NCBI GenBank assembly: GCA_902470915.1
Contig: CABRIB010000100.1
Span: forward strand, 1 to 6,349
Source: an uncultured Collinsella sp.
GTDB lineage: Bacteria; Actinomycetota; Coriobacteriia; Coriobacteriales; Coriobacteriaceae
Reading direction: 5' to 3'
DNA: 6,349 nucleotides
Each line of letters starts with the position of its first letter. Positions within the stretch are counted from its first letter, which is position 1. Both the position numbers and the translations under genes were made by a program. Shown here one piece after another: positions 6,302-6,349 of the stretch. The notes beneath the pieces are model-generated. The model was not told where the DNA came from. It was given only the letters and a program-made list of their open reading frames with translations, and did no database searches.

Positions 6302-6349
6302 CTGTCTCTTATACACATCTGACGCTGCCGACGATACTCCTTGTGTAGA
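6302..6349. other. Illumina Nextera (Tn5) adapter contamination, not genomic
   Basis: The last 48 bases match a Nextera library end piece by piece. The 19-base Tn5 mosaic end (reverse complement) is at 6302-6320. The read-1 overhang complement GACGCTGCCGACGA is at 6321-6334. An 8-base index TACTCCTT is at 6335-6342, whose reverse complement AAGGAGTA is, from memory, the standard i5 index 507. The first seven bases of the P5 complement, GTGTAGA, are at 6343-6349. The order and spacing match the library construct exactly. The contig was extended through an untrimmed read into the adapter, and real DNA ends at 6301. This is not a chromosomal Tn5 element, since the index and flow-cell sequence follow directly. 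Confidence 0.98.

Noticed and set aside
6302..6320. Tn5/IS50 mosaic end as sign of a real transposon
   Set aside because: It is followed at once by read-1 overhang, an 8-base index and P5 sequence. That is a library construct and not an insertion element.
4963..6348. 461-residue plus-strand frame ending in SYTHLTLPTI
   Set aside because: It is antisense to gpsA and plsY, and its tail is the Nextera adapter translated on the plus strand, a familiar artefact. It is not a gene.

Overview
The window is a GC-rich bacterial contig end in which every gene lies on the minus strand. It reads as ordinary chromosomal housekeeping DNA. Base composition and gene content fit an actinomycetote. A gut Coriobacteriia of the Collinsella type is my best guess, but that is inference and not shown by any marker here. 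I see no phage, transposon, CRISPR, defence or secondary-metabolite signature.

Layout in transcription order, right to left. The right edge (6302-6349) is not genomic: it is Nextera/Tn5 library adapter carried into the assembly. Next come a 5'-truncated plsY (glycerol-3-phosphate acyltransferase, 5797-6301), gpsA (glycerol-3-phosphate dehydrogenase, 4780-5787), rpe (ribulose-phosphate 3-epimerase, 4090-4761), a class I NifS/IscS-type cysteine desulfurase (2905-4083), a Nif3-like dinuclear metal protein (2099-2908), a coiled-coil zinc-ribbon protein (1383-2102) and coaBC (168-1379). After an 80-base spacer with a possible promoter comes tRNA-Pro(GGG) at 11-87.

The seven protein genes are packed like one operon. 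Gaps are 9, 18 and 6 bases, then come two ATGA overlaps of 4 bases and finally a 3-base gap. Nearly every start has a Shine-Dalgarno inside or next to the previous gene's end. GpsA supplies the sn-glycerol 3-phosphate that PlsY acylates, so these two form one pathway step pair. Rpe belongs to the pentose phosphate pathway and CoaBC to coenzyme A synthesis. The cysteine desulfurase supplies sulfur for Fe-S clusters or tRNA thiolation. The Nif3-like/zinc-ribbon pair is a recurrent bacterial neighbourhood of unclear function.

The strongest unexpected signal is technical: the adapter gives plsY a false start beginning MCIRDS and a false tail to a plus-strand reading frame. Biologically, the points worth a second look are the zinc ribbon that has lost its first cysteine, the translational coupling of the desulfurase, Nif3-like and zinc-ribbon genes, and a substitution in a conserved Rpe motif. 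I found no convincing undescribed system.
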